Positions 27,134 to 37,340 are shown, numbered from the stretch's first letter. The stretch: 64,000 nt of DNA from an uncultured Litorivicinus sp. (GCA_902541775.1 CACBSE010000001.1:42559-106558); one strand, 5' to 3'. A program made the numbers and translations. The notes: a model not told the origin generated them from the sequence alone.

Positions 27134-27426
27134 CAGAGATCGCGACCGTGCGCGTTCAGATTCTTGGACGGGAATTTCCAGTCGCTTGTCCAGCGGGCCA
27201 AGAACACGAACTAGAAGTAGCGGCAGAGTACGTAGACCACAGAATGCGCGAGATTCAAGAAAAAACCGGGAATAGTGCGCTTGAGCGGCTGGCTGTGATG
27301 GCCGCACTCAATATTGCCCACGAGCACTTGACCGGCGAAACCACAGAACAAAACCAAGAACTGAAGCGGCTTGCCGATCGCATCGGCACAACACTTGAAC
27401 GACTGTCTGAGATCGAAGCAGGCTGA
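27130..27426 (+). CDS. zapA: Cell division protein ZapA
   Basis: ZapA, 98 residues, binds and bundles FtsZ at the division septum. The N-terminal globular part (VRVQILGREFPVACPAGQEH) and the dimerising helix beginning AAEYVDHRMREIQEKTG are canonical. The gene order zapA-6S RNA-fau is a hallmark of proteobacteria. Overlaps the preceding coiled-coil gene by 4 nt. Confidence 0.96.
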   Translation: MTEIATVRVQILGREFPVACPAGQEHELEVAAEYVDHRMREIQEKTGNSALERLAVMAALNIAHEHLTGETTEQNQELKRLADRIGTTLERLSEIEAG

Positions 27427-27435
27427 TATACTTTA

Positions 27436-27608
27436 CTCTCCTGAGTTGCTCGCCAGTCGGTGATGTCCCTGAGCCGATAATCTTATTCCAGGGAAGCACA
27501 CAACACACGGTGCGCAGGTCCGTCTACGGAAAGCCTAATGTGTGTTTGCGTTTCCCGCCTTGAACCATTGGGTTCAAGGGCCAAACTGACAGCGGCAACT
27601 TGGGTCTT
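27436..27608 (+). ncRNA. ssrS: 6S RNA
   Basis: About 173 nt between zapA and fau match 6S RNA, which mimics an open promoter and sequesters sigma-70 RNA polymerase in stationary phase. Shared blocks are GTCCCTGAGCCGATA near the 5' side, GGTCCGTCTACGGA-AAGCC, and CCTTGAACCATTGGGTTCAAGG as an inverted repeat near the 3' side. The ends pair (GAGTTGC with GCAACTT) to close the long rod. A TATACT hexamer at 27427-27432 is a good -10. Exact ends are estimated by comparison with E. coli 6S. Confidence 0.95.
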
Positions 27609-27610
27609 TT

Positions 27611-28165
27611 ATGTCAAAAGATAGGCTCCGAGAGCAATTGCTCGAAACACGCAATCGTCTCCCGAACAAAACTCGCAGAGAACTCAGTCACTCAATCAGC
27701 AAGCATTTGCTCTCCGTCCTTCCCACCGACGCCCTGCAAATCGGCTCATACATGGCGCTCGGATCCGAAGTCGACCTGCAGTGGCTTCATCATGAACTAA
27801 TGGCATCAGTCCACCGGCTTTACGTTCCGCGAATCCTGTCGAGGACAGCCATGGAAATGGTGGCGCTAGATGACGAAGAGCGGGTCACTGAGGGTGCTCT
27901 CGGGATTATGACATCGTTACAGGAAGAGACCATCGATTTTGGCGCACTCGATTGGCTAATCATGCCTTGCTGTGGATTCGATCCACGGGGTTATCGGTTA
28001 GGAATGGGTGGCGGCTTCTACGATCGCGCTTTAGAACATTGTGAACCCGATGCACCGCTCCGTATCGGCGTCGCGTTTGCTGCACAACAAGCCAGTTTCG
28101 AGCCAGACCCATGGGATCAACCGTTCGACTGGATTGTTACAGAGACCGGATTTACCCGCCGATAA
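27611..28165 (+). CDS. fau: 5-formyltetrahydrofolate cyclo-ligase
   Basis: Converts 5-formyl-THF to 5,10-methenyl-THF with ATP, rescuing the inhibitory folate form (YgfA in E. coli). The 184-residue product has an N-terminal basic helix (RLREQLLETRNRLPNKTR) and the signature YRLGMGGGFYDRAL near residue 137. It follows 6S RNA by a few nt and is probably processed from the same transcript. The 3' end overlaps a small ORF on the other strand by 14 nt. Confidence 0.95.
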   Translation: MSKDRLREQLLETRNRLPNKTRRELSHSISKHLLSVLPTDALQIGSYMALGSEVDLQWLHHELMASVHRLYVPRILSRTAMEMVALDDEERVTEGALGIMTSLQEETIDFGALDWLIMPCCGFDPRGYRLGMGGGFYDRALEHCEPDAPLRIGVAFAAQQASFEPDPWDQPFDWIVTETGFTRR

Positions 28166-28244
28166 TTGCGCTATGTGCAACAGTGACAGCTAAAATAAGG
28201 CCACCTATCACCATAAGCATTCTGAATGGATTGCGACGATTCAT
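28152..28244 (-). CDS. Putative 30-residue single-span membrane protein
   Basis: An ORF too short for usual gene finding. ATG at 28244 gives 30 codons reading MNRRNPFRMLMVIGGLILAV then TVAHSAIIGG. A basic N-terminus (three Arg) precedes one hydrophobic helix (about 9-28), the pattern of small inner-membrane proteins with the N-terminus inside. GCAGGA lies about 5 nt upstream. A TTGACT/TATCCT pair with 16-bp spacing sits 29-56 nt upstream on the same strand, giving it its own promoter after ilvA. The family is unknown to me; reality as a gene needs conservation. Confidence 0.45.
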   Translation of the reverse strand: MNRRNPFRMLMVIGGLILAVTVAHSAIIGG

Positions 28245-28272
28245 GCATCCTGCACCAGTTCTAATTTTTAGT

Positions 28273-28300
28273 AGGATACGACAAAAAATAAAAAAGTCAA
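28273..28300 (-). promoter_or_regulatory. Candidate sigma-70 promoter for the 30-residue ORF
   Basis: On the minus strand TTGACT (28300-28295) and TATCCT (28278-28273) are separated by 16 bp, downstream of the ilvA stop and just before the small membrane ORF. The spacer is nearly all T, so AT-richness alone could produce this match. Confidence 0.4.
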
Positions 28301-28332
28301 CTTTTATAGTAAGTTAAGTCCATTTATGAGAA

Positions 28333-29847
28333 TCAACCTTTCATAAACAGGCTAACTGCTGGATTTTCTGTCTCATCAAAATACTTGTACCCGATATCGT
28401 CAAAATAACTCAACAGCTCCTCACGCTCTGACACCTTTGCCTGCATCGATACAAGCACTCGTCCATAGGCAGCACCATGATTTCGGTAATGAAAGGCCGA
28501 GATATTCCAGCGCGAACCAATTTTATTCAAAAACTTCAACAATGCTCCCGGCCGCTCTGGAAATTCGAAACGAAACACCAACTCAGAGCCCGCTTCGGGA
28601 CTCCGACCCCCCACCATGTGACGGATATGAAGCTTCGCAAGTTCGTTATCAGTCATATCGACCACCGGGAGGTCTGCTGCATTTAGCCGATCAACCAGTT
28701 CTGTTCGATCATCAGTTGTTGGATCTGTTGTCACACCGACAAAGATATGAGCCTCGTTTTCATCAGCGAACCGATAATTAAATTCGGTAATGTTTCGGTG
28801 ACCAATTTGCTCACAAAACGCTTTAAACGCGCCAGGACGCTCAGGAATGGTAACCGCCAAAATGGCTTCTCGCTTCTCACCGACTTCCGCACGCTCCGCA
28901 ACATGGCGAATTCGATCAAAATTCACATTGGCGCCTGAAAGCACAGCGACTAGTGCTTCGCCAGCACCCTCTCGCTCAGCATATTTTTTCAGGCCTGCGA
29001 CTGCGAGCGCACCGGCGGGCTCATTGACACTGCGTACATCATCAAACACATCTTTCACAGCAGCGCAGATTTCATCTGTGGTGACGGTGATCACCTCGTC
29101 ACACCCATTTTTCAGAACGTTGAAAGTATTTTCACCGATCTGCTTAACGGCGACTCCGTCGGCAAATAAACCGACTTGTGGCAGCACAACGCGCTCACTC
29201 GCCTTCATGGCAGCATCGAGGCAGGCAGCATCCTCTGGCTCAACAGCGATGACTTTGATTTCGGGGCGGACATATTTGATGTAGGCCGCCATCCCTGCGG
29301 CCAAACCTCCGCCACCGACTGGGATAAACACCGCATCCACTGGGCGAGTCAGTTGCCGCAATAGTTCAACGGCAACAGTTCCCTGACCTGCGATGACCTC
29401 AAGATCATCAAATGGATGCAGATAGGTGTATCCATACTCGGCAACCAACTCTTGGCTTTTAGCGAATGCTTCGTCAAAACTGTCGCCATGAAGTACGACC
29501 TGAGCGCCTCGCGCTTTGACAGAGCGGACCTTAATCGCAGGCGTGGTCGTTGGCATCACTATGACCGCTGGGATCTTCAATTTTTGCGCGCCTAAGGCAA
29601 CACCCTGGGCATGGTTACCAGCAGACGCCGCGATCACACCCTTCACGAGTATCTCTTTTGGGATCCCTGCCATTTTGTTATACGCACCCCGACATTTGAA
29701 TGAATAGACTGGCTGCAAATCTTCACGTTTCAGAAAAACAGAACGACCAAGCCGTTTTGACAAAAAAGGCGCTTGGTGGACGGGGCTTTCAATCGCTACA
29801 TCGTAAACGCAAGCCGATAAAATCTTTTGGATTAGGGTGTCTAGCAT
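28333..29847 (-). CDS. ilvA: Threonine ammonia-lyase, biosynthetic
   Basis: Threonine deaminase, 504 residues, first step of isoleucine synthesis, giving 2-oxobutanoate. The PLP Lys is in VYSFKCRGAYNKM (about residue 51), the phosphate-binding loop is VGGGGLAAGMAAY, and two C-terminal ACT-like regulatory domains begin at AILAVTIPERPGAF and ELVFRFEFPERPGAL. The two ACT domains identify the isoleucine-inhibited biosynthetic form rather than catabolic TdcB. Divergent from rpiA, as in Pseudomonas. Confidence 0.97.
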   Translation of the reverse strand: MLDTLIQKILSACVYDVAIESPVHQAPFLSKRLGRSVFLKREDLQPVYSFKCRGAYNKMAGIPKEILVKGVIAASAGNHAQGVALGAQKLKIPAVIVMPTTTPAIKVRSVKARGAQVVLHGDSFDEAFAKSQELVAEYGYTYLHPFDDLEVIAGQGTVAVELLRQLTRPVDAVFIPVGGGGLAAGMAAYIKYVRPEIKVIAVEPEDAACLDAAMKASERVVLPQVGLFADGVAVKQIGENTFNVLKNGCDEVITVTTDEICAAVKDVFDDVRSVNEPAGALAVAGLKKYAEREGAGEALVAVLSGANVNFDRIRHVAERAEVGEKREAILAVTIPERPGAFKAFCEQIGHRNITEFNYRFADENEAHIFVGVTTDPTTDDRTELVDRLNAADLPVVDMTDNELAKLHIRHMVGGRSPEAGSELVFRFEFPERPGALLKFLNKIGSRWNISAFHYRNHGAAYGRVLVSMQAKVSEREELLSYFDDIGYKYFDETENPAVSLFMKG

Positions 29848-29930
29848 GAGGATTCCAAAGTCTAGCGCATTATCATAGCGTCTGAGCCCGCTAACAGCTA
29901 TGCTTTTGCCCCGTTTTTATGGAGATCATG

Positions 29931-30608
29931 ATGAGTCAAGATAGGAAAAAACGCCAAGTGGCGGAAGCCGCTTTCGAAAAAATCCGACACCTCCTCGACT
30001 CGGAAACCCCGATTGGAATCGGAACAGGCTCGACTGCCAACTGCTTTATAGATGTTCTCACTGAGAGCAAAATCGAAATCTTGGGCGCAGTGGCCTCATC
30101 CAAGGCCACTGAAGATCGGCTATCACATTACGGCATTGAATTACTCGATCTCAATGCGACCGGAACGTTACCCGTCTATGTTGATGGAGCTGATGAAGCA
30201 GATCCGAAACTCAATCTGATCAAAGGTGGGGGCGCTGCCCTCACCCGTGAAAAAATTATTGCTGAAGCATCTGTGCAATTCGTGTGCATCGCCGACGACT
30301 CAAAACGGGTTGACGTTCTTGGTAAATTTCCGCTCCCGGTGGAAGTGATTCCCATGGCCAGAAGCTTTGTCGGCCGTGCATTAGTTGAGCTCGGTGGCGA
30401 TCCTGAATATCGTCGAGGCGTTCTTACGGACAACGGTAATCTGATTTTAGATGTGCACGACATGTCCATCACCGATCCAAAAGGTTTAGAATTAGCGATC
30501 AACCAAATACCCGGTGTTGTGACCTGTGGTTTATTTGCAAAACGCCCCGCCGACACTTTGTTACTGGCATCAGATACAGACATTCTAGAATTTTCACAAG
30601 GCGCTTAA
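29931..30608 (+). CDS. rpiA: Ribose-5-phosphate isomerase A
   Basis: Interconverts ribose-5-phosphate and ribulose-5-phosphate in the pentose phosphate pathway. The product of about 225 residues has [13 protein letters not shown], the substrate loop [20 protein letters not shown] with the catalytic Asp/Glu, and TREKIIA. ATG at 29931 is preferred: GGAG is 6 nt upstream, while ATGs at 29919 and 29928 are too close to or before it. Its stop overlaps the first codon of the serA remnant, showing the old rpiA-serA linkage. Confidence 0.96.
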   Translation: MSQDRKKRQVAEAAFEKIRHLLDSETPIGIGTGSTANCFIDVLTESKIEILGAVASSKATEDRLSHYGIELLDLNATGTLPVYVDGADEADPKLNLIKGGGAALTREKIIAEASVQFVCIADDSKRVDVLGKFPLPVEVIPMARSFVGRALVELGGDPEYRRGVLTDNGNLILDVHDMSITDPKGLELAINQIPGVVTCGLFAKRPADTLLLASDTDILEFSQGA

Positions 30609-30874
30609 TGACTACTTCATTTGACAAATCAAAGCTCAAAGTCCTTTTAGTGGAGGGCATCCACTCCTCCGCAGAACGCATCTTCCGCGACGTGGATTAT
30701 AAGAACATTGAAACTGTGAAGACAGTACTGACCGGCGAAGAAAAGAAGGGCAGGGACCTTGAGGAGACTCTCAGCCTCCCCATTCATGATCAGGAAATCC
30801 TTGGATCCAATTCTCCTGCTGAGTATCGGGTAGCCATCGCTTCAAGGCCGATCACCTTGATCTTTGAAGCCTGA
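30608..30874 (+). pseudogene. serA: Truncated serA (phosphoglycerate dehydrogenase) remnant
   Basis: Only the N-terminal 45 or so codons of D-3-phosphoglycerate dehydrogenase survive: [20 protein letters not shown] and, after a few residues, YKNIETVKTVLTGEE, matching the usual SerA start. The sequence then leaves the family entirely (no NAD-binding or ACT domains) and runs into antisense of the fba end before stopping at 30874. The normal protein has about 400 residues or more. It starts at the rpiA stop with a 1-nt overlap, its ancestral position. A deletion or rearrangement joined the rpiA-serA and fba blocks about 30750-30790. Serine synthesis must rely on another copy or route. Confidence 0.8.
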
Positions 30875-31854
30875 CCCGAACAGCCAAAGGCTTCATAACG
30901 CGCTTTCACAATGTCACTCATCGCCTTCGTTGCCTCTTTGAAAAATTTCCGCGGATCAAATTCAGCTGGATTCTTCGCCAGGTAACGACGGATCGCACCT
31001 GTCGATGCCAAACGTAAATCCGTGTCGATATTCACTTTGCGAACACCATACTTAATACCTTCCTGAATCTCCTCAACTGGTACACCGTAGGTTTCTGGGA
31101 TTTCTCCGCCAAACTCATTGATGATCTGGAGCCAGTCCTGGGGAACAGAACTCGAACCATGCATCACCAGATGCGTACCTGGAATCCTTTGATGGATCGC
31201 TTTAATACGATCGATCGCAAGAATGTCTCCAGTTGGTGGTCGTGTAAACTTATATGCGCCGTGCGACGTTCCAATCGCAATCGCTAATGCATCAACCTGT
31301 GTCGCTTTAACAAAGTCAGCCGCCTCATCAGGATCAGTCAGCATCTGATCATGCGACAACGTCCCTTCTGCGCCAACGCCATCTTCTTCGCCAGCTTGAC
31401 CGGTTTCTAGTGAACCCAAACAACCAAGCTCTCCTTCAACTGAGACACCACAAGCATGAGCCACCCGAGTAGTTAATGCGGTCACTTCAACGTTGTAGTC
31501 ATAACTTGCGGGGGTTTTCTGATCAGCCATCAAAGAGCCATCCATCATGACTGAAGAAAAGCCTAATTGAATAGATTGCTGACAGACATCAGGGGATGCT
31601 CCATGGTCTTGGTGCATACACACCGGAATATGAGGAAACTCTTCGATGGCCGCTTCGATGAGATGACTTAAAAATCGGCTGCCAGCATATTTTCTTGCAC
31701 CAGCCGAGGCCTGTACGATGACCGGCGCATCGACTGCATCTGCAGCCTCCATGATTGCGCGCATCTGCTCAAGATTGTTTACATTGAACGCGGGAACGCC
31801 ATAGCCCTGCTCGGCGGCATGGTCCAGCATTTGGCGCAAACTGATTAATGCCAT
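30790..31854 (-). CDS. fba: Fructose-bisphosphate aldolase, class II (Calvin-cycle subtype)
   Basis: Zinc-dependent aldolase, 354 residues, cleaving fructose-1,6-bisphosphate in glycolysis/gluconeogenesis. Zn ligands lie in [13 protein letters not shown] and [28 protein letters not shown] is the phosphate-binding part. The subtype (TIGR01521-like) is shared by autotrophs and many heterotrophs, so it is not evidence for CO2 fixation. Last gene of tkt-epd-pgk-fba, 9 nt after pgk. Confidence 0.96.
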   Translation of the reverse strand: MALISLRQMLDHAAEQGYGVPAFNVNNLEQMRAIMEAADAVDAPVIVQASAGARKYAGSRFLSHLIEAAIEEFPHIPVCMHQDHGASPDVCQQSIQLGFSSVMMDGSLMADQKTPASYDYNVEVTALTTRVAHACGVSVEGELGCLGSLETGQAGEEDGVGAEGTLSHDQMLTDPDEAADFVKATQVDALAIAIGTSHGAYKFTRPPTGDILAIDRIKAIHQRIPGTHLVMHGSSSVPQDWLQIINEFGGEIPETYGVPVEEIQEGIKYGVRKVNIDTDLRLASTGAIRRYLAKNPAEFDPRKFFKEATKAMSDIVKARYEAFGCSGQASKIKVIGLEAMATRYSAGELDPRIS

Positions 31855-31863
31855 AAAGACTCC

Positions 31864-33030
31864 TTATGAATTGTTTCTGGATTTCAACATTTGAACCGCT
31901 GGTAGCTCTTTCCCTTCAACAAATTCTAGGAAGGCACCACCGCCAGTTGAGATATAACTAATTTGATCGGCAATTCTAAACTGATCGATCGCGGCCAAGG
32001 TGTCACCGCCGCCTGCGAGACTAAAGCCATGACTCGCTGCAATCGCCATCGATAATGCGCGCGTTCCACCCTCAAACTGTGGGAACTCAAACACACCCAC
32101 CGGCCCGTTCCATAAGATGGTCTTGGCAGATACCATCATACCGTTGTACGAAGCCTGTGTTTCCGGCCCAACATCAAGGATCATGTCGTCATTAGCAACA
32201 TCCTCAACTCGCTTAACTGTTGCTGTCGCATCAGCGGAAAACTCAGTGGCAACGACAATATCAACAGGTAGTGGAATATCCACTTTCGACATCAATGCTT
32301 TGGCAGTATCGATCAAATTCGCTTCCATCAAAGATTTACCAACAGGAAAACTCGCCGCTGCCAAAAAGGTGTTGGCAATCCCGCCACCAACGACAATTTG
32401 ATCCACCTGGTTTGCAAGCTCTGTTAACACATCGAGTTTAGTCGACACTTTAGAACCACCCACGATGGCAACAGCTGGGCGCTCTGGATTTGCGAGTGCT
32501 TTACCGAGTGCATCGAGTTCAGCTGCCATCAATGGACCTGCGGCGACCTCCGGAGCAAATCGACCAACACCATGTGTCGACGCCTGAGCACGATGCGCTG
32601 TTCCAAACGCATCCATGAGATACACATCGCAAAGAGAGGCCATTTTCTTGGAAAGTGCCTCGTCATCTTTTTTCTCGCCTTTCAGATACCTTACGTTCTC
32701 AAGCAAAACCAAGTCATCGGCCTGATCAAACCCATCAATCCAATCTGTGATTAAGGGTACCTGTCTGCCCAACTTGTCAGACAAAGTTTTCGCGACAGGT
32801 GCCAGACTAAACTCTGGTTCACAAACACCCTCTTCCGGCCGCCCCAAGTGACTCATAACGGCGATCTTTGCACCTTTTTCCAGCAACGCTTGAAGGGTCG
32901 GTAGGGCTGCGTCGATACGGGCTGTTGATGTGACCTGACCCGCTTTAACCGGTACATTTAAATCCTGACGAACTAAGACGCGCTTCCCCTGCACATTCAA
33001 ATCAGACATGGTTTTTATCATTTGGTTCAC
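31864..33030 (-). CDS. pgk: Phosphoglycerate kinase
   Basis: Transfers phosphate from 1,3-bisphosphoglycerate to ADP. The 388-residue product has the N-terminal [12 protein letters not shown], the substrate-binding Arg/His segment [10 protein letters not shown], and the C-terminal nucleotide loop [15 protein letters not shown]. Overlaps the end of the dehydrogenase gene by 4 nt. Normal length for bacteria. Confidence 0.97.
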   Translation of the reverse strand: MNQMIKTMSDLNVQGKRVLVRQDLNVPVKAGQVTSTARIDAALPTLQALLEKGAKIAVMSHLGRPEEGVCEPEFSLAPVAKTLSDKLGRQVPLITDWIDGFDQADDLVLLENVRYLKGEKKDDEALSKKMASLCDVYLMDAFGTAHRAQASTHGVGRFAPEVAAGPLMAAELDALGKALANPERPAVAIVGGSKVSTKLDVLTELANQVDQIVVGGGIANTFLAAASFPVGKSLMEANLIDTAKALMSKVDIPLPVDIVVATEFSADATATVKRVEDVANDDMILDVGPETQASYNGMMVSAKTILWNGPVGVFEFPQFEGGTRALSMAIAASHGFSLAGGGDTLAAIDQFRIADQISYISTGGGAFLEFVEGKELPAVQMLKSRNNS

Positions 33031-34043
33031 TCCCTAGAAATGGACTGCCAATGCAGTAACAAATCAATAACACGATTGGAATAGCCCCATTCGTTGTCAT
33101 ACCAAAACAGCAACTTCACTAGTCGTCCATTCACCATCAACTGCGTCGCATCAAAGATCGATGACGCTGGATGATGATTAAAATCGATCGATACGAGTGG
33201 CTCATCATTAACGGCAAACATGCCTCCTTGGATTTGCGACCAATGATGCATCGCATCCAGGATTTCCATTTCTGTCACCTCACGGCCGAACTCTACCGTT
33301 AAATCCACGCATGACACGTTTTGTGTCGGAACACGCATCGAGAAACCCTTAATGCGTCCCGATAACTCTGGCATCACCCACTCGAGTGCTTTGATTGCAT
33401 TGGTGCTGGTTGGAATCATTGAACTATGGGCAGATCGTCCACGACGGGGATCACGGTGGGCACTATCAATCAACATCTGATCATTAGTGACCGCGTGAAT
33501 GGTCGTGTAAAACCCACGTTCAATCTCAGCAAACCGCGTCAGACCAGACACTCCCAATGCCAGGCAATTGGTTGTGCAACTTGCGGCTGAGACAATCTGA
33601 TGTGATTCCTGAAGCTGATGGTGATTCAGACCGAACACCACCGTCAGGTCGACATCCGGACCACCAGGAGCGCCAATCAAGACACGAGGAGCGCCCGCCC
33701 TGATATGCGCATCTGCAGATTCGCGATTCGCAAACCGACCTGAGCTCTCGAGGACAACATCGACTGGCGTCCCTTGATAATCAATCGTGGATGGTGTCAT
33801 AGATTGAGTTAAAGCGATCGGACGACCATTCAGTAGATACCCACCTGTCAGATTATTTTGAAAGATACGTTCTGATCGTCCATGGGTGGAGTCATAATGT
33901 GTTAGATGCACTAGACTTTCAGCATCTGCAGGATCGTTAATCGAAACCGGCTGAATACGATCAAATAGACCCCGCTCCGCAAGCGCTCGAAGAACACAGC
34001 GACCGATGCGGCCGTAGCCATTAATTCCAAGTCGCCAGGCCAA
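33027..34043 (-). CDS. epd: Erythrose-4-phosphate / glyceraldehyde-3-phosphate dehydrogenase
   Basis: GAPDH-fold NAD enzyme of 338 residues. The N-terminal [16 protein letters not shown] is the NAD site and [12 protein letters not shown] holds the catalytic Cys; [12 protein letters not shown] is the C-terminal signature. [20 protein letters not shown] resembles the Epd-type sequence near the active site, and tkt-epd-pgk-fba is the usual Epd position, supporting erythrose-4-phosphate dehydrogenase (pyridoxal phosphate route). A glycolytic GAPDH role cannot be excluded from sequence alone, especially if no other gap exists. Confidence 0.85.
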   Translation of the reverse strand: MAWRLGINGYGRIGRCVLRALAERGLFDRIQPVSINDPADAESLVHLTHYDSTHGRSERIFQNNLTGGYLLNGRPIALTQSMTPSTIDYQGTPVDVVLESSGRFANRESADAHIRAGAPRVLIGAPGGPDVDLTVVFGLNHHQLQESHQIVSAASCTTNCLALGVSGLTRFAEIERGFYTTIHAVTNDQMLIDSAHRDPRRGRSAHSSMIPTSTNAIKALEWVMPELSGRIKGFSMRVPTQNVSCVDLTVEFGREVTEMEILDAMHHWSQIQGGMFAVNDEPLVSIDFNHHPASSIFDATQLMVNGRLVKLLFWYDNEWGYSNRVIDLLLHWQSISRE

Positions 34044-36023
34044 TTACAAAACCTTCGCTTGAGTAACGACATTCTCAACCGTGAAACCGAAGTGTTTCAT
34101 CACCTCACCGCCCGGGCCTGATTCACCAAAGGTTTGCATGCCAATAACGCGGCCATTGAGCCCGACGTATTTATACCAACCGTCGGGATGACCCGCTTCA
34201 ATGGCTAAACGTTTGATGCAAGATGCCGGTAAGACTGACTCACGGAAAACTGCGTCCTGCTGATCGAATCGACTTGTCGATGGCATCGAGACAACACGAA
34301 CCCCCTGACCCAGGGCATCGGCGGCTGCAACTGCTAACTGAACCTCAGAGCCTGTGGCAATCAAGATCATCTCGAGTGCAGATGTCTCTTTTTTCAATAC
34401 ATAACCACCACGCGCGATGTCTGCAATCTGTTGGGAACCCCGCAACTGATTTGCGAGTCCCTGACGCGACAGCGCGAGGGCGGTCGGCCCTCGATAACTG
34501 ACCGCTTCTTTCCAGGCGACGAAGGTTTCAGTGGTATCGCACGGACGCCAGGTCTCCAAGCCTGGAGTCGAGCGTAAACTCGCCAGCTGCTCAATCGGTT
34601 GGTGTGTTGGTCCATCCTCACCAAGACCAATCGAATCATGGGTGAAGACGTAAATCACGCGTTGCTTCATGAGAGCGGCCATACGCACCGCATTACGGGC
34701 GTACTCCATAAAAATAAGGAAGGTTCCGCCAAAAGGGAGGAAACCGCCATGTAGAGCAACTCCGTTCATCAGCGCACACATGCCGAACTCACGTACGCCA
34801 TAGTGCATGTAATTTCCACTAGGGTTGTCTTGGCTATTCGCTTCGCAATCTGGCCAGACTGTGAGGTTTGAATGCCCCAAATCTGCAGAACCACCGAATG
34901 TTTCTGGGAAAAGTTCGGCAACCACTTCAATCGCATTCTGCGAGGCTTTCCGAGTGGCCAGTTTCGGCGATTCAGATTGCGTATTATTAATCGCGTCATC
35001 CAGAGCGGAAAGCGCACCCTCAGGCAAATCACCCTGGATACGACGCTCAAATTCAGTCGCTAAATCTGGATACTCTTTTTGATAGCTGGCAAATAACTGA
35101 TCCCATTCAGCCTCCGCTTTGGCGCCCTGGTTTTTTGCATCCCACGCTAATTGGATATCTGCTGGAATCTCAAACGGATCATGACCCCAACCCATCGCTT
35201 GGCGCGATGCCTGGATCTCAGCATCACCAAGTGGTGCCCCATGGGTCTTTTCACTCCCTGCTAGATTTGGCGATCCAAAACCAATCACGGTCCGGCAACA
35301 AATCAGCGTCGGACGCGAAGTTTCCTGGCGCGCTGTTTTTAATGCGGTTTCAACTTCTGTGGCGTCATGTCCATCGACGCCACGAATCACTTGCCATCCA
35401 TACGACTCAAAACGCGCCGGTGTATCATCACTGAACCATCCGCGTACATCGCCATCGATTGAGATCCCGTTGTCATCATAGAAAACGATTAATTTACCGA
35501 GACCCAATGTACCCGCTAGCGAACACACCTCGTGACTCAGGCCCTCCATCAAACAGCCATCGCCGGCAAAGCAATAGGTGTAATGATCAACAACGGGGAA
35601 TTGTTCGCGATTAAATTGTGCCGCCAAAGTTCTCTCGGCGAGGGCCATACCAATCGCATTAGCCAGGCCCTGACCTAGAGGACCCGTCGTGGTCTCAACA
35701 CCGGTCGTATAGCCGTACTCAGGATGTCCTGGGGTTCGGGAGTGAAGCTGGCGGAATGACTTCAAGTCGTCAATCGTGACGTCGTATCCAGTTAAATGAA
35801 GCAAGGAATAGATCAGCATTGACCCGTGGCCATTGGACAAGACGAATCGATCGCGATTTGCCCACTGTGGATTATTTGGATTGTGACGAAGCACTCCGCG
35901 CCAGAGCACTTCGGCGATATCCGCCATCCCCATTGGAGCTCCTGGGTGGCCTGAATTGGCGGCCTGAACAGCGTCAACACTTAGAAAGCGAATCGCATTG
36001 GCAAGCGTCCTGCGGTCAGTCAT
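34044..36023 (-). CDS. tkt: Transketolase
   Basis: Thiamine diphosphate transketolase, about 659 residues, of the non-oxidative pentose phosphate pathway. The TPP motif is [20 protein letters not shown], with [16 protein letters not shown] upstream and [20 protein letters not shown] in the pyrimidine domain. ATG at 36023 with AAGGA about 7 nt upstream is preferred over a frame extension to 36062 that would add a non-conserved 13 residues. First gene of the tkt-epd-pgk-fba operon. Confidence 0.96.
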   Translation of the reverse strand: MTDRRTLANAIRFLSVDAVQAANSGHPGAPMGMADIAEVLWRGVLRHNPNNPQWANRDRFVLSNGHGSMLIYSLLHLTGYDVTIDDLKSFRQLHSRTPGHPEYGYTTGVETTTGPLGQGLANAIGMALAERTLAAQFNREQFPVVDHYTYCFAGDGCLMEGLSHEVCSLAGTLGLGKLIVFYDDNGISIDGDVRGWFSDDTPARFESYGWQVIRGVDGHDATEVETALKTARQETSRPTLICCRTVIGFGSPNLAGSEKTHGAPLGDAEIQASRQAMGWGHDPFEIPADIQLAWDAKNQGAKAEAEWDQLFASYQKEYPDLATEFERRIQGDLPEGALSALDDAINNTQSESPKLATRKASQNAIEVVAELFPETFGGSADLGHSNLTVWPDCEANSQDNPSGNYMHYGVREFGMCALMNGVALHGGFLPFGGTFLIFMEYARNAVRMAALMKQRVIYVFTHDSIGLGEDGPTHQPIEQLASLRSTPGLETWRPCDTTETFVAWKEAVSYRGPTALALSRQGLANQLRGSQQIADIARGGYVLKKETSALEMILIATGSEVQLAVAAADALGQGVRVVSMPSTSRFDQQDAVFRESVLPASCIKRLAIEAGHPDGWYKYVGLNGRVIGMQTFGESGPGGEVMKHFGFTVENVVTQAKVL

Positions 36024-36076
36024 ATGACGTCCTTTGTTATCACCGAGAAAAATTTCGAACACGCATTGTTATGAAA

Positions 36077-36099
36077 CCTGCCAAGAACCACAAGGCAGG
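36077..36099. other. Stem-loop between tkt and metK
   Basis: CCTGCC (36077-36082) and GGCAGG (36094-36099) form a 6-bp perfect stem with an 11-nt loop. It is upstream of the metK promoter, so on the minus strand it would lie in the tkt leader about 55-76 nt before its start. No U-run follows on either strand, so it is unlikely to be a terminator. Confidence 0.35.
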
Positions 36100-36113
36100 A
36101 TTTTGCTCTTACA

Positions 36114-36141
36114 TTGACATATAAAGATATCTTTATACAAT
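36114..36141 (+). promoter_or_regulatory. metK-ahcY promoter with 18-bp palindromic operator in the spacer
   Basis: TTGACA (36114-36119) and TACAAT (36136-36141) are spaced 16 bp. TATAAAGATATCTTTATA (36120-36137) is a perfect 18-bp palindrome filling the spacer and touching both hexamers, so a bound protein would exclude RNA polymerase. SahR, an ArsR-family sensor of S-adenosylhomocysteine in proteobacteria, controls metK/ahcY through AT-rich palindromes of this kind, making it the leading candidate. The MetJ box (AGACGTCT repeats) is not seen. The regulator gene is not in the window. Confidence 0.8.
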
Positions 36142-36176
36142 TATGTTCACTTTTATGGACTCAGGACACCCCTGCA

Positions 36177-37340
36177 ATGACCCATTTGACCTATTTCACC
36201 TCAGAATCTGTATCTGAAGGCCATCCAGACAAAATGGCAGATCAGATCTCAGATGCGATTCTTGACGCACTGATCACCGATGACAAGTACACGCGGGCGG
36301 GAATCGAGACGATGGTTAAAACAGGCCTTGTTTTGGTTTCTGGCGAAGTTCGCACCAATGCGTGGGTAAATATCGAAGATATTATCCGCCAAGTGGTGCT
36401 TGATATCGGATACGACAATTCGTCACTGGGTTTTGATGGCAATACGTGCGCCGTCCTCAATGGTATTGGTAAGCAGTCACAAGATATTGCACAGGGTGTC
36501 GACGAAACTGCCAACCACGAGCAAGGTGCGGGGGACCAAGGTTTGATGTTCGGTTATGCGACAAATGAAACCGATAGTCTTATGCCAGCTCCAATTCATT
36601 ACTCACACAACCTGGTCCGTCGACAGGCAGAGGTTCGCAAAAATGGTGATCTTCCTTACCTTCGACCAGATGCGAAAAGCCAAGTCACATTTGCATACAA
36701 GGGCGACACGATCGTTGGTATCGACGCAGTCGTTCTCTCGACCCAACATGATGAAGAGATATCGCTCGAGCAACTGCAGCGCGACGTTAAAGAGCATATC
36801 ATTTCACCTGTATTACCAGAAGCATGGCTCACTGAGCAAACCAAATACCATATTAATCCGACGGGGCGTTTTGTGATCGGTGGGCCAGTCGGTGACGCAG
36901 GACTCACAGGCCGGAAAATCATCGTGGATACTTACGGCGGCATGGCGCGTCACGGCGGCGGCGCTTTCTCAGGGAAAGACCCCTCAAAGGTAGATCGCTC
37001 TGCAGCCTACGCTGCTCGCTATGTCGCGAAAAACTTAGTAGCGGCTGGGGTCGCTGAGCGCTGCGAGGTACAAGTATCTTACGCGATTGGGGTTGCCGAG
37101 CCGACCTCGATTCGTGTCGAAACATTTGGCACATCACAATTCACCAACACACACTTGGATCAGCTGGTTCGTGCGCACTTCGATCTGCGTCCGAGAGCAA
37201 TCTCAACCATGCTCGACCTGAATCGTCCAATCTACCGTCCAACGGCGGCATATGGCCATTTCGGACGTGACGATTTGGATCTCACCTGGGAGCGCACTGA
37301 TCGCGCGCAGGCACTAGCTGACGCAGCCGCGAAGCTGTAA
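36177..37340 (+). CDS. metK: S-adenosylmethionine synthetase
   Basis: Makes SAM from methionine and ATP. The 387-residue product starts [20 protein letters not shown] at ATG 36177, with [15 protein letters not shown] and [19 protein letters not shown] as the two family signatures. The ribosome site is weak. First gene of a methyl-cycle unit with ahcY 19 nt downstream and rsmE next, under the palindrome promoter. No SAM riboswitch fits into the roughly 30-nt leader. Confidence 0.97.
   Translation: MTHLTYFTSESVSEGHPDKMADQISDAILDALITDDKYTRAGIETMVKTGLVLVSGEVRTNAWVNIEDIIRQVVLDIGYDNSSLGFDGNTCAVLNGIGKQSQDIAQGVDETANHEQGAGDQGLMFGYATNETDSLMPAPIHYSHNLVRRQAEVRKNGDLPYLRPDAKSQVTFAYKGDTIVGIDAVVLSTQHDEEISLEQLQRDVKEHIISPVLPEAWLTEQTKYHINPTGRFVIGGPVGDAGLTGRKIIVDTYGGMARHGGGAFSGKDPSKVDRSAAYAARYVAKNLVAAGVAERCEVQVSYAIGVAEPTSIRVETFGTSQFTNTHLDQLVRAHFDLRPRAISTMLDLNRPIYRPTAAYGHFGRDDLDLTWERTDRAQALADAAAKL

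Noticed and set aside
28323..28347. 7-bp AT-rich inverted repeat (TTTATGA/TCATAAA) at the ilvA stop as terminator
   Set aside because: Stem is almost all A/T with an 11-nt loop, and T-run is not directly adjacent; stability is too low to call.
30790..36023. Evidence for carbon fixation because the aldolase is of the Calvin-cycle subtype
   Set aside because: No RuBisCO or phosphoribulokinase gene is present, and this subtype is common in heterotrophs.
36142..36176. SAM or SAH riboswitch before metK/ahcY
   Set aside because: The promoter is only about 35 nt from the start codon, too short for known SAM/SAH riboswitch folds, and ahcY has only a 19-nt leader.
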